NCBI GenBank assembly: GCA_039619475.1
Contig: CM077116.1
Location: 29,450,183 to 29,514,182 of the forward strand
Direction: 5' to 3'
Source of the DNA: Icerya purchasi
Lineage: Eukaryota; Arthropoda; Insecta; Hemiptera; Monophlebidae
Length of the DNA stretch: 64,000 nucleotides
A model generated the notes under the pieces. That model ran no database searches and was not told where the DNA came from. It saw only the letters and a list, made by a program, of their open reading frames with translations. Made by a program: the position numbers and the translations under genes. Of the stretch, positions 13,413 to 26,850 are shown piece after piece. How positions within the stretch are numbered: position 1 is the stretch's first letter; every line of letters starts with the position of its first letter.

Positions 13413-15146
13413 GATTAATAATACTAGTTAAAAATACGTAAAATGAATTTTACGGCTAAATTAAAACTAATAATAATATATGCATGAATAAGATTGCTAT
13501 TAAATATTTAGAAATATACTATAATAAGAGCGTCTGTAGGTACAAACGGGCATTTATGCTTCACAGAACCCCTAACTGTTCTTTTAAAATATAAAAAAAA
13601 ATAAAAACAAAAACCAAATTCCTGAGAAAAAGTTTATTTTAGCACATTTGAAATATCAATCACATAAACTTTAGAAAAACTCTATTAAAACATCAATGGA
13701 AAAAGAGACAGGATATTACACTAATAAAAATAAAGAAAAAACTAATAAAGAAAAAACAAATAAAGAAAAAACAAAAGTATTTCTGTTAATATAAAACAAC
13801 ATATAATAAATTAACCGATGTCGGAAACTGAGAGAAAAATAAAACAGTTTTAAACCGCCGGCGTGTAGTTGAATTATTTTTTACCTAATTTGCGAACAAA
13901 AAAAAAAAAAAAAAAAAAAAAAAACAATTTCATTATTTATCGCTCTAGCATTTGGCTAAACATAAAACTTTATTATTACACACACACACACACTTACTTA
14001 TATAATACTATTAGGGGGGAGATGTTTTTTTTGTGCCTCTATGTATATGCTCATGTAAATGAGATTGTTTACGTTACACCATGATGACGTAGTTTGTACT
14101 GCTGAACATGTTAGGGTTGTTTTTATAAATAATAATACTATATAATTATAATTTCTGTATAGTTTTACTTTAGTTTGATTTACATACACGTAATACAAAA
14201 ATGGATAATGCTATAATATATATTTAATGTGAAAACAAATTTGCAAATATAAAAGCTGACAAAGCGCAACAATAATAGAAGGCTCTAAAGTAGAAAATTT
14301 TATTGTAAAATAACGTATTCAGTCAAATTGGTTTTCTTGGGGAACTCGAATTTATTTACCTTTTAAATTCATTCATTAGTAACCTTCCGAATTTTCAGCT
14401 GCCTTTTAACTCATTTTCGGAGTTTCCCGTTCGATAACTCTATTACCGCTGCCGATTCCGGTAATGCAAGCAATAAAATTTACAAAAACAACAAGGACAT
14501 TTGCAAATGAAAGACAAAATAATTTGTAATGTGCGAATTTTTTTATCAACGTACATAGAAGTAGTTGTAAAAAAAAATTCAGCCAATGCAGTGACACGCA
14601 AACATAATTATCGGAACGATTGCAGAATTTAATTACAACAGAATGGGCTCTGTTTCACCTATTATCGACAGTACCGTGGTAGTCATCGTTAACGATGAAT
14701 TAATTACATGCAGATTTACATTATGTCGCCTATTGAATATATATTAGGAAAAGCCCGACAAAAAGCCATTTTTTAAAATAAGCCGAGAGGTAATAAACGA
14801 AAAACGAATAGCCGTTACAATAGCCCTCCTTTGCTTAATGGAACAAGCGAGCAATCGTCATTAACACTATTGAATAACATTAATGTTGCATAATTATTTT
14901 TTTCTAACAGAGGTCAGCGGCTTCACGGTAAATTTCAAAATCGGAATAGTAAAAATAAAAAAAAATCCGATAATTAACCATAGATTAGAAAAAGTCATTT
15001 TCAAACGCGCGCACACAATTTTTACTATTTCAAACACTATCGCACCTGCGCGTAGAGCAACTCAATTTTGAACACGCCGATTTCTAAAATTTGTTTTTTG
15101 TAATTACAATTTCGATCATCTGTTCACTTTTTCGTTGTAATAAATA

Positions 15147-15148
<2 letters not shown>

Positions 15149-15194
<46 letters not shown>
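15149..15194. repeat. (TA)n microsatellite
   Basis: About 23 TA units, continuing into imperfect TGTA/TATT sequence to about 15235. Confidence 0.95.
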
Positions 15195-15197
<3 letters not shown>

Positions 15198-15527
15198 GTA
15201 TGTGTATATAAGTGTATTTATATTTGTATTATATAGTTTATTCCGAAACTAATTTTTAAATAGTTATAATTTTACTCGGCATCGCGTAATAATCGGTGTA
15301 ACTGACTAAATAAATATTTTGCTTGCTGTCAGAATACTTAAAGCAATTAACTATGAGGTTGCAAAGTGCAGACATCAATTTTGATAATAATTTAGACCGT
15401 AGCACGCGTTCTTCACCTGCAACTCCTAGGTAATCACATTAAGGCCCCATGATGTTATAAAAAGTGAAGCGAGTAATTTCTCTAGATAATTTTCTTTTTT
15501 TTTGAGGGGGGGGGGGGGGGGGAGGAG

Positions 15528-15658
15528 CTCAACTACGGACACTAACCCATTAACCCGATGCAAATGAAATATTTAAAAGTTTCAATACGCTGTAGTGGGA
15601 TTTGAACCCGGTTGTACTCGAACGAAACACTACTACTCTAATCAACTACGCCACGGTA
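15528..15658 (-). mobile_element. tRNA-derived SINE-like copy, family 1 (best preserved)
   Basis: On the minus strand it starts TACCGTGGCGTAGTTGATTA (box A TGGCGTAGTTG). About 30 bases later comes GGGTTCAAATCCC, an exact box B. The acceptor stem halves do not pair fully, so this is not a working tRNA. The body continues GTATTGAAACTTTTAAATAT and then GGGTTAATGGGTTAG. A poly-G run sits just beyond its 3' end on the plus strand (15507-15523). Confidence 0.6.
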
Positions 15659-16967
15659 TTTTATCGGAGTTAAAAAAATATCCCCCAAGTGGATCTATCT
15701 GAAGAGAATATCGTAGACCATTCTTTTCTCTCTTCCACTTTTACTTTTTCAAATGATCCATCTTTGCTTCCAGTATTAGGTTTTTACCCGAGAGCGAACC
15801 CGGAATTAGGACCATCGCTCCAATGAGAAGTTAGGTGAACGTGTAAAAAAGGCAAACCGAACAAAAAAATAGACTAACTATAATGATCAAACTCTGACTG
15901 AATGGTTTAAAAAAGGCTGAAGCTGAGAAAATCCGCCAACTGACAATTCTCGGAACTGAGCTTTGGTAGCAATTCTGTTGAAACTTGGTCTGTGTCTAAA
16001 TGTTTCTTATGTGCAACGGTTTGCTGGTTATTAGCTTGCCGTAAAATAAACCGCAAGAATATACTATGGGATAACAAATACCGTAATGGGGTAGAATTGT
16101 AAAAGCCAAATACTAGAGCTTAACCGGGCATTCCAATTACAAAATAGCCAGGTAATTGAGCAGAGAAAAGACTACCTAAAATAACGGCGTATGAAACACT
16201 GGAAGTTACACAGGCGTCACCAATAGCGAAAAATGTACAAAACCTCTTAATTCTAAATGAACACATTTAGCACACCGAGTTTGTTTAGTAATATAAATCA
16301 AGAGCTAAAATTTCGAAATGAACTTAATAATTATTTCTTTAAGATTTATTGTAAATATTTAGGTAGAGCTAGGAATTCTTATTGTCAAAACTGGATGTTC
16401 ACGTTTTTTGTTTTTTTGTTGTTTTTTTTTTTTTATTTAATTGAGCATGCTAACAAAGAACCTCCGTTCAGAAACATTTAAAAAAGAAAAAAAAAGAAAA
16501 AAAAGAAAAAAAGAACAGTTCGATATATGATTAGAAACTTACAGAATGAGGGAATAAAGAACTGTAGTAATCAATCGGGGGGCAGTTACATATAAACACA
16601 TGTGTATGATAATAAATTTCTATTGAAAAAGTATATAGGATTCCTTAATTTTTCCATAGATTCTTTTTAAGTATTTTTTTCGATCCTTCTTCGATATTTC
16701 TGTAGTATTCGCATATGTATATTTTTAAAGGGCTTCTGTATTCGTAATTATCAATTTGCACTCTTTTAATATCTTTAGCAGGGATTCGGTTATATTAGCC
16801 ATTACGCTATACACAGCTACCTGGATCCACTATTTCTGTGAGCGATATTTCAATTATCGGTATTATTATAGTGTGAAAATAAAATAACCTACGAGAAAAA
16901 AGGGTTATAAGAGGATTAAGCATAATTTTGAAATACATTTTAGAGGATCTATAAGAGGGTAAATAGG

Positions 16968-17003
<36 letters not shown>

Positions 17004-17020
17004 AACGAGTATTAGAAGAG

Positions 17021-17205
17021 AAATTAATTTGAAACTTTTTCGGGAACATAATTGAAAATGTAAAAAAAATAATCATCGACATGTTTCACAACCCGCGATA
17101 TTCATAATGAGGTACAGACCATGAATGGATACGAGATTGCGAAACATGTCGGTGATCTTTAAAAAAATTTTTCAATTATACTTCGGAAAAAGTTATAATT
17201 GAATT
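17021..17205. repeat. Inverted-repeat element, same family as 7.7 kb
   Basis: The left arm AAATTAATTTGAAACTTTTT...ATCGACATGTTTCACAAC is the reverse complement, with scattered mismatches and small gaps, of the right arm ATTGCGAAACATGTCGGTGA...AAAGTTATAATTGAATT. The centre includes TTCATAATGAGG. The CGAAACATGTCGG block is the same as in the 7.7-kb element, but the arms' outer sequences differ. A long A run precedes it (16972-17000). Confidence 0.7.
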
Positions 17206-17832
17206 ATTTCAAACAGTATACGTTCAGAAATGGACACGAAAATACATTTAATCGAAGGATAACGGTGGAAAGAGTTAAGGGCTCAGGGCAAGAAGAAGAG
17301 GCAATAGACTATGATGCAATGGTATCTGGATCGTTCGTGGATGCGGGTGTGTGTGCGTGTGTGTGTGCAGGCGAGTGCATCGCTTATCAGTTCGATATCA
17401 GCAATTTATGCAAGTGCACTAAAAGGAAATTGGGTCACTGTTAGAACTGGAAATTAACGATTTAAATATTATTTCCGTTCGATCTATTATCACGGTTTGT
17501 TTTTTTCGACGAACAAAATAATTAGCGATCCTGACCATGGTCAACAAATAAATTTGCCGCCGTGAAAAATAAAAAGGCGCTAGTAAATTTTAAAGACAAA
17601 ATCTTCTTTTTTATTTAATTTCGTTCGAAGAATTTTTTTCCCAAATACTTGTTTATTCGACACTGTTCATATCGGTCCTATCGAAACACGCACAGTGCCC
17701 ATATTCACCACTGGAATTATTAAATATCATCTAGGTGCGATATCGGAAATATAAATTGCGCAAAATAATATATTAAGATAACTATGACAAAGCTGAATTT
17801 ATAATCATTAATAATAATAAAAATAAAATTAC

Positions 17833-17876
<44 letters not shown>
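17833..17876. repeat. (ATA)n microsatellite
   Basis: About 14 trinucleotide units. On the minus strand it is the same TAT motif as the giant array at 8 kb. Confidence 0.95.
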
Positions 17877-19573
17877 GAGTAAACTGTGAAATATCGAAAA
17901 GCGATAATACATAGCAGCAATAATTCATAATTCGACTATTTTATTTAATTTTTGTCTGGTTAAAATTTCACAACGTTTATTAAACAGAAATCAGATGTAA
18001 ATTTATTCGGGAAAGAGAATCTGCAATGTCACTCACTCTTGCATTGACAAAAATTCGTGTACGCTCGTAATACAAACAATAATTTTCGTAGACGCTAAAG
18101 CGATTACAAAGTAAATTACCTGCCGTCAATCGAAACGGTAATTTTAAAAATTCCCCATCATTTGACCTCACCCACGCGATACCCGGCTTAGTTCGTAACG
18201 GCAACGGTTTGTACCGCGTGCGGAAAAAAATTTAAAAAAAGCAAAAACCTTAGCCGAAACCAAGAACCAATTAGACGCGACGCATTTATTTCGAGCGCGA
18301 AATCGGAATAATAATTGTCAATTTCGTTACGCTTCTAATTAATTTTCGCTAGTCTGAATTTAAATTTTTATTCGGATATGAAAAAAATTTCCGTAGCAGC
18401 GGAGGACCGGTGTTGAATTTTCATCGATTCGCTTGAATTTCGGTTAATCGTTATTTTTCTCGGCGATAATTGTTATTAATTTTTATACAGCTTATTTGGA
18501 AAATTTGCACAAGTTTCTAAAAACGATTTACCTTTAAAATAAACGGGAAAGTTTCGACTTCTGTAAGGAAAATTGTAATTATTTTTGGCGGAATATTTAA
18601 TAAATATTTAAACGACCAAAATAATTTCACACAATGCTGCTGACTGATACTTTTCAACGAAATGGAACGATCTAAAATGAGATATTAGCTCCAAATAATA
18701 TCATTCTATAAATTCTGTATCAGCCAATAATTATCAACAACACAATATTATAGGGATACTAAGCAAATATTATAATCGGGTGAAAGAAAAACAAAAAACA
18801 CTGATCAATTACATCGACGTCTAAGAGTGCGCATGTATTTGAAGTGATTAATCAATCAACGTGATACGCGAATAATGCTCTAGAATTTAAAATAATCACT
18901 GTAAAAAATGTTATTTTCACGTTTACATTATTAAAAGTACCAAAATTATACGAAAAACGCGTCTACCGTTGTAGTATTTAAGAGCAATATTATAGTTGAT
19001 AGAGAATGTGTCACATTGTATCTACATATATCGATAGTTTTAAATTATTCAGGTGCACCAACGTTTTATCTCACCGATCGATCGCCAAATACAACTGAAC
19101 ATTTCGATACTATAGAAAGCCTTAAAATTAAACACCATTACAAATTATTATAGTATGGAATATTAAACATAAAATGCTAGAAGTCAAAAGTTATACATTA
19201 CAATTATTCGATTTCGGTGCAACAAAATAGCAAATATTCAACTACACCTTTTGGCAAAAATGCTAACAATAGTGTAATCGATTTAATAATAATAATAACA
19301 ACGGAACTATTAAAAATTAACGCGGGAATGAAGAAATTAATTTTTCTAATCATAAATATAAGTCATAATATTTAACGGAAATTTTAACCTAAATTTAAAT
19401 AGAATAAATTAAAATATATCCAAATATGATATATAAGCACGCATGAGAAACTTCGGTATACTAATAATACGAGAGATCCAAATTATTGATTAAAAATAAA
19501 TTCAAATATTAATCTTAAACATAACGGTATTCGGTAACATATTTGAAAACCTTCCAATAATCCATTTACAAGC

Positions 19574-21163
19574 TTGGTCAGAGTTCACAACGGCTTCAAT
19601 TTTTCCAATATGAAAACTACCGCTATTCATTTCTGCAGAGTTCGCCGCTCTGGTCATGAAATTTTAGTCCAACTAAACAACGTAACCATTCCATCACGAG
19701 GTACCGTAAAATATTTAGGAATCATTTTGGATGAAAAACTTACATGGAAACCGTATATCAACCAACTAAAAACTGGCTCGCACATTGTACGGCTCAGATC
19801 GTTCCTCCTTATTGAGAATCTACCAAGCACTGATTAAATCGAGGCTCAACTATGGCACTGTAATCAACTCTTCGGCTAATCGAAATATCATCAGCTCACT
19901 CAGTACAATATATCATACTGCTGCGAGACTCGCTATTGGCGCTTTTCCTACTTCTCCATCTGTTAGAATTCTTTGTGAAGTTGTGATATTCCTCGTCTTA
20001 ATATTGACAGTGACCGAAACATTTTTAAAAACATGGACTCAAATCGTCGGTTAATCTTCCTTCGCTGAATTCGCTTCGACCATCACCTCATACATTCGTG
20101 TTCATTCTCCATAAGCAAGTCACCGAAATCTTAGATTCGATGTAATTCACTTTACCGCCGACATATAAACTAACTATATCACCAACACCTCCATGGCTGA
20201 ATCTACACCTCAGCGTAGATCTTCAGCTTCGGCAAATTCTTAAAAAGAAGGAAAAACGTCCCGGCATTTTACGTTCCGCATATCAATGCATGATCAGAAA
20301 ATATAACAGTCGCAAAATAGTTTTTACTGACGGCTCCAAAACACCTCAAGGAACACGTTGTGGAATACCATTTGACAAAAAAATTATTCTCCGCTACTCT
20401 CTTCCGGCACTATTCACTATTCTTTTGGCCGAACTATTTTCCATAAAATTTGCGACAGAAAATGTAATAATTTCTAATCCTCAAGACTCATTAAACGCGA
20501 TCACATCCATTCAAAAATACAACTCTCCTTACCAACACCGAATAGCCAAGGAAATTATTCGCACTCTTTGTAATACAAGTATCCGTGACTCGTTCGCATG
20601 GATCCCTTCACACGCTGGAATCCAGGGGAATTCATTCGCGGATATTTCGGCAAAAGAAGGCTTATTGTTCTTTCCGGTACCGAACATTGAAATGCCGTCT
20701 CAATGGATCTTAAAGATCATATGGTGCGAAAATCACTGCAAACATGACAAAAATAGTGGACCAACATCCCAAACACGAACAAGCTGCGCTCAATTCAAGA
20801 TTCGACCATGGAAAACCTCGTTATCTGGCAACCGAAGGAAAGAAATCGTTGTCACTCCAAAATCACTCATAGTCACCTCCTGTCCAGACAACCTATTCCA
20901 CTGTGTTCCAACTGCAATTCTCCTGTCACAATCCAACATTTACTCGTCAGCTGTCCCACCTTATAATTCATACCGAACACAAATTCTCCAGTCATCCAAC
21001 CTTTCCGAAATCCGCTGTCTGATCGTCACGACAATATTGAACGCCTCATAGGTTTCCTCAAGATCACTAACCTATTTCACTCCATCTAACTCTTATCTTA
21101 TCCGTGCCTCTGTCTAGGCGGCAGTACACGGCACGTTAATCAAAGAAGAAGGAAGAAGAAAAG
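19574..21163 (+). mobile_element. Non-LTR retrotransposon 3' half (RT end, RNase H, zinc-knuckle-like tail), frameshifted
   Basis: Remnant of a Jockey/R1-type LINE. 19574-19780 reads as the reverse transcriptase C-terminal part, with RGTVKYLGIILDEKLTWKPY, a hallmark of these elements. After a frameshift, 19785-19980 continues with SLLRIYQALIKSRLNYG and YHTAARLAIGAFPTSP, the thumb-like region. A separate frame from 20290 is RNase H: FTDGSK, LAELFSIKFA, NPQDSLNAI and SFAWIPSHAGIQGNSFAD keep all four expected acidic residues (D, E, D, D). In a third frame at about 20870-20960, 'LCSNCNSPVTIQHLLVSCP' gives a C-C-H-C pattern typical of the LINE C-terminus. The 3' end appears to be a GAA-rich tail at 21139-21163. 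At least three frame breaks mean it cannot encode a full enzyme; it is 5'-truncated, as most LINE copies are. Confidence 0.85.
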
Positions 21164-22916
21164 TGAATTCGATTTTTCTCAAAATTCTGTTTACGCTAGA
21201 AATGCATTATACATTTCTAAAGACACTTGAAATTCTACGCCTACGCATACCATTATGGACCGTTGCTCCCGTAAAAAATATACCGAATATCGATTTCAGA
21301 GGGCCATCGCAGTACAACAATATCACCAAAAACGTAATCCATTTACAACACTTCATCTGGGTAAATTCCCTTTCTGCCGCTGCCGTTTCATTTCGGACCT
21401 AACGCAGCTGGTACCGTGCGATTATTAGAAATCGCCGTAAACCAGAGTCGTCCGCGATTTATGAACGAGGATTACTCCTCAGGAATTTTTGCTTGAGCGT
21501 GTTAAATTGTGTCGTTGTTCTATTAGTCGCGCTTATTCCTTCGCTTAATTGTTTATAGAGTAGCTAATTGCTTAGCACAATGGTCTCTACGTTATCGTCT
21601 CATCAGCGATCGAGTTATCGGCGCAACGTGTCGTCCTAGACACCTTATAGGGTACACAACACTGTCGTATTAATGGAAAAATACCTACATACCGTTGCAA
21701 TATAGGCAAACGGTAATTTAAAAATAAAATACATAAATTGAAAGAAAAAAAAAAAAAAAAAAGAAAAAAAGAAACGATACCAGCTTTATCAGCGATGAAA
21801 ATTAATGAAGAATATTCGAAGAAACTCCCCTAGGGCGCGAAATAAATTCGCCGGGTATACGCCTTCCGTCCGTTGCACAGTGTGCTTTTAATAGCAAGCA
21901 TCCATCTGCGTCGCTTACTAGGTCATCATGCATCTAATCAAGGCCGTGAAAAAAATCCGCATTAAACGAGAAAGCCTAAAGTTCCGCCTTGAAACACGAT
22001 CGGGGCCACGTACGTAACCTGACAATTCAATGCGCGCATTTGCTAATAAAATCACCGAAATTATCGACTGAACCGGCGAAGGTAAATATCATTATCGTTT
22101 TCGTCTGTATAGAACAAAACGAAAAATCTTCTCTGGAAAATTATTTAGATTTGGCAAACTTACATTATTACTGATGAGGTATTTTGACCACGACGTTGAC
22201 CCCACCGGACGACGGGTTTAGTCTTCTCGTCAATTACAATTTTCAAGTGGCTATTTTCCGAATTTTCTAATAATGAAAAAAAACGGGTTTATTCGCAAAT
22301 TCCCTTAATGCCTTTCCTATTTACGATAATGAGCTTTTCTAATAGTAACGTCTACTTTTATTCTATATTAATCTCACGATTTCGTTCCGATCGCATTAAA
22401 TATTACAGGGAACATAGTCGAATGTTGCTGGAAAAAAAAAAAAAAAAAAAAAAGGAATCGAGAGAGCATAGAACAAGAACGGAAAAAAATTTCGAAATGA
22501 TTTTTCCGCTCCACAGAGCCCCCGTTAACGGACACCGCGTCTCATTCCGATCACTGAGATGATTTAAACGTCGACCTGAAAATACGCGAGACGTTTTAAA
22601 TCTCAACAACAACTACACCCATTTGTACCACCTTTAATGACATCCATATGGACGTTTGCACTTATCACGTTGAACACCTACGAAACATGAGATTGCATTT
22701 CGTTCTATTCATTAAAACTTTTTGTTGACACAATCCTACATTATTACCAAAATTTTACTCGGTGAATAAAATTAACTCTCGCGATCGCATTGCTGATTCG
22801 TATGTTTAAGTTTAAACAATGCTAATGCACCAATTTTTTAAATTAAAATTGCGAAACCATAAAACACGTCTTCTTAATATTTATATGATTCTTACTAGAG
22901 AAGAAGAAATTATTTT

Positions 22917-22919
22917 TAC

Positions 22920-22969
<50 letters not shown>

Positions 22970-22970
22970 A
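22917..22970. repeat. Compound (CA)n-(TA)n-(TG)n microsatellite
   Basis: CA, TA and TG blocks in order make a short imperfect palindrome. Confidence 0.9.
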
Positions 22971-25169
22971 ATTGATCAGGAGTTTGTAAAAAATCATTAT
23001 CTGCACACTTCAGGGAAATCAGATTCTTTCCACAGTATAACTAAAATACTTGATGATCGAACTTTGTTCGGATCTATTCCGTACTTGTCGATTAAAGTAT
23101 TTATGAATATCGTAAAAATTTAAAAATACAATAATACGCGCGTATTATTGCATTACCATATCATTTTCAATATCAAAAGTGTATTGTGCAGTTTGCGTGA
23201 TATTTAAAATCGCCATATAAATATTGCGGACAAACTTTAGTTTTTTATTTAACAAGGTAAATAAGCGAATTATTGTTTAATTACTTTTCATTAAACTCTA
23301 AATAGAAGTTTACTCGCTTAATCTCTATTTCCTAGGAACTTTTTGGGCCAGTTTCTTTCTTCCGACCGCCTTTCCATATATTAATATATGTACAGATGTA
23401 CAATTTTTACTCATACACTGTGTTTTCAACGGAATTTCTCGGTTTATGTCATTTTGCGTTCCCACCGTTCAGTAAAATTACAACTCGATTAAAGTCAGTC
23501 GAAAAGATCATTATTTTTCTGTCAAATTTAGTTAATTATATCTTTACAAACGTAAAATATCGATTTAAATGGTATATACAATATATATATATGATTTTTT
23601 TTTTTTTTTGTCCCAGCTCTCACTCTATTTGACCAGCTTACGTATTCATTTTATAATTATTCACATCAACACCGAACACCTCAAAACAATATCAATAACA
23701 AAAATATATCGCGATGATTCTAGAAAGTAGAAAATCTTTTCGAGCAATCAAAACTTTTTTACAGCATGTTTGAATTTCAAAGCTGCAGTCTTTAATAAAT
23801 CCACATTTCAGGTGAGAATATACCGACATATTTTTTTAACAAATAAACGTACGTAGATAAAATCCGTATTGTATAAAATATATTGCACAAGTTGCAGAGA
23901 GTTATTTACGCTCTCGATAATGTTGAATCAGAAAAATTGTCTCACATATCTTATTCAGTTAGTCCCGATAGAACAACAATAAAAGTATTAAAAATAACAG
24001 TTGGAGGTTTGATACAATCTAAAAGTAAATAATTTTGACTTTTCAAAGACCGATTCGAATCCATAAAGAACGATCTAGGGACACGTGTATGAAAGTTAAC
24101 TATTTGATTTGGTTAAAATAGCCAGGATCGAATAAATCCTCAGCGAATAAAGGAATTCTCTAGATTTAACTAAGAAGTCTCTTTCGCGACAAAAAAATGG
24201 TTAAATATTTAAAATTGAAACAATAATAGCATAACCACGCGCAACGAACTAAAGATATATAAATAACTCGCGCTAAAATAGTCCACAAACAGTACCTTCC
24301 TCGGGTTTATTGAAAAATTTACATTTAAGTAAAACAAAAAAGAAACTAAAAGAACATAAATTCATAAATCCGCAAATAAATAAATATTAAATGAGCGTTC
24401 AGGAATTACGCACTCGGTAAAATCATATTGTTAATATATATTATCGATTACAGTTAATTACTGAAACAGGTATTTCGATATATAATTATTTCAATAATAA
24501 ATATTAACTATTAATTCTATAAAATAGATTGTTGAATGATATCGGAAATTTAATTTAGCAAATATTCTAATTAGAAATTCCATTTTGAATAATAATCCGT
24601 TATTTAAAATTAATAATTAACTACCATTATGAGCTTCGCTAGCAGAATAGTCAGAAACTGGGCAGTACTGTATGCGTTCGCGATACATTCAAACCGCCCC
24701 GCCTGAAACATTTAGGCAAAACTGTTGAAATCATAACGGAACTATCTGTAAATCGTCAGAATGATCCGCTGATTGCAATGTAGTAATTCTGAAATTTACG
24801 CAACATTGTAAACAAAATACAAATGATCTTCTTTTATAAATATATTCGAGTGAAACTTTTTTTCCGAGTTAGTTTTTACATGATTTTCGATGTAACTTTT
24901 ATAAATCGATAAAAAAAAAGAAAAAAAGAAGATTAACTTTTATTTAATAAATCAAAAGGTCGGCTGTCTTTTTACTCCGTAAACTTATTCGATAATAAAA
25001 TTAATCGCTCAAAGCTTACTGATAAGGCAACATCAGGCTAATTCGATAGTTTCCTACAAATTCATAATCAGTCTAGTTTTAGAGCTTTTTCATCTATCGT
25101 ATACTTTTACTTACTTCGGTACAACGCAGAGTAAAGTTCTTCCCCCATTGACTCTGAAACTGTTTTCGT

Positions 25170-25221
25170 CGCTTATATGTCTCATAAACTACGCTTATAT
25201 GTCTCATAAACTACGCTTATA
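25170..25221. repeat. 22-bp tandem duplication (2.4 units)
   Basis: CGCTTATATGTCTCATAAAC plus TA repeated twice exactly, then CGCTTATA. A young duplication, since the two units are identical. Confidence 0.9.
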
Positions 25222-26099
25222 ACGTCATACAAAAATGATACTCGCGCGCCCTTTTCATTTCACGGTAAATTTTTAATAGCGCGTCCGTATGAGATTTATT
25301 ATTTCCGATTAGACGATTAAAATTACTTTGCACTTTTCACTTTGTATTATTAATTGGTCTTAATAATAAAATAGCTGCTTTTTTATATCTACTCCACGTA
25401 AAAATAACTTCCAACGCTAGTCTTCTAAAGAATTTAAACTTCAGAATTAATTTTTGATTTATTCACGACATTATTACAATTATCAAAAATACCGGAAGAA
25501 TATTTTAAAAATAAAATTGTAATAAAAAAATTAATTTAAAAATTAAAAAATTAATCATTTCACGTATTTGCTGTCCGCGAAGAAAAAATCACCGGTCGAT
25601 TGGAAATTGTTATACACAAATAAAGAGCTATTATTTAAACACTTAAGCATAATTAATATCGACGTACTATCTATTCAGTCTCGTTATGTTTTCGGGCACA
25701 CCTGTATATTGCTCGTATCTGAATCTTTATTATTAATAACTGCAATAATATTATAGGACACACTGCGAATTGATTGATTTTTATTTACTCGTGAATGTTT
25801 ACGTTGCTTTTTTCTCTTCTTTTCAGTATTTAAATTTAACGAAATAATATTTTTAGTGGACCACGACGATGTTACTTTCAATAATACAAGAACGGTAATA
25901 AATTTTAATAGTAAATTCAAAAAAATTAATTAAATTAAATAAGTAGTCTTTTTTCGAAATTTACTTGCATTATTAGTACTCGTGAAACAATTTTGTAAAA
26001 CACGATATATAAACACTATGTAAAAATACATTTTTACCATAATCGTACTTCTCAAAGTGTGCATCTTACTACTTCTCATATATTACTGAATATGAACAA

Positions 26100-26133
<34 letters not shown>

Positions 26134-26754
26134 ATGTAGAAATGGAATTTCACCCACTTTGGGACATTTTGATTTTTTAATGGCTTTAGATGACTTTACA
26201 TATTGTTGTTTACAAATTTTTACATCGCCTTCAAATAAAAATTCGTACATTCGATTCGGGATTTCTCTGTTATTTACCTTTTTTTTTCCTATTTTCACAG
26301 TCTACAGAAATTGTTCAATTATTTTCCATAATATCACCGGTATCTCAACAAATTCTGCCGTCCTTCGTGGTGTTTCCGCTTTCTTATTAGATCGCCAAAA
26401 ATCTAAAATTAACAGCTTAGTAGCTAAACAAGTTCTTCAGTGTGCATCACGAATTCACGGGCCAATGATTAGTGCTAGAATAACAGAAGACGTATTTCGG
26501 TTTAGCGAAATAATTATTTATACCGCGGCCTTACTGCGGTAACAGTTTTTTTTTTCTCCGATTCGTCCTTTGATTGGCTTCTGATAGCTCAAATAATAAA
26601 ATTTAATTGGTTTCGGTCGAGCTAAAATCATTTTTAATTGTTAGCTGAGGATTTTTATTTCTATTTCTTTTAATTGTTATTATTTTTTTTTTTCTTGTCC
26701 GACGTTAAATATTCTACGACCCCACTGAACAATTTTTGAATCTTTCAGTTCAAT

Positions 26755-26850
26755 TTCTACCGTTTGTCCCATCACTCGGAATTGAACTCTCGACCGCAAG
26801 CGCTATCACAAAGGCCGTTAGCCGGCTTTAGAATTACCGGCGCGCCCCTC
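26755..26850 (-). mobile_element. Possible tRNA-like SINE relic
   Basis: On the minus strand GAGAGTTCAATTCCGAG is a one-mismatch box B. An A-box candidate (GCCGGCTAACGG) lies about 45 bases upstream. A long T run adjoins on the plus strand at 26851-26875. Confidence 0.35.

Noticed and set aside
15528..15658. Functional tRNA gene
   Set aside because: Acceptor stem halves do not pair properly, and copies with the same non-tRNA tail exist elsewhere.
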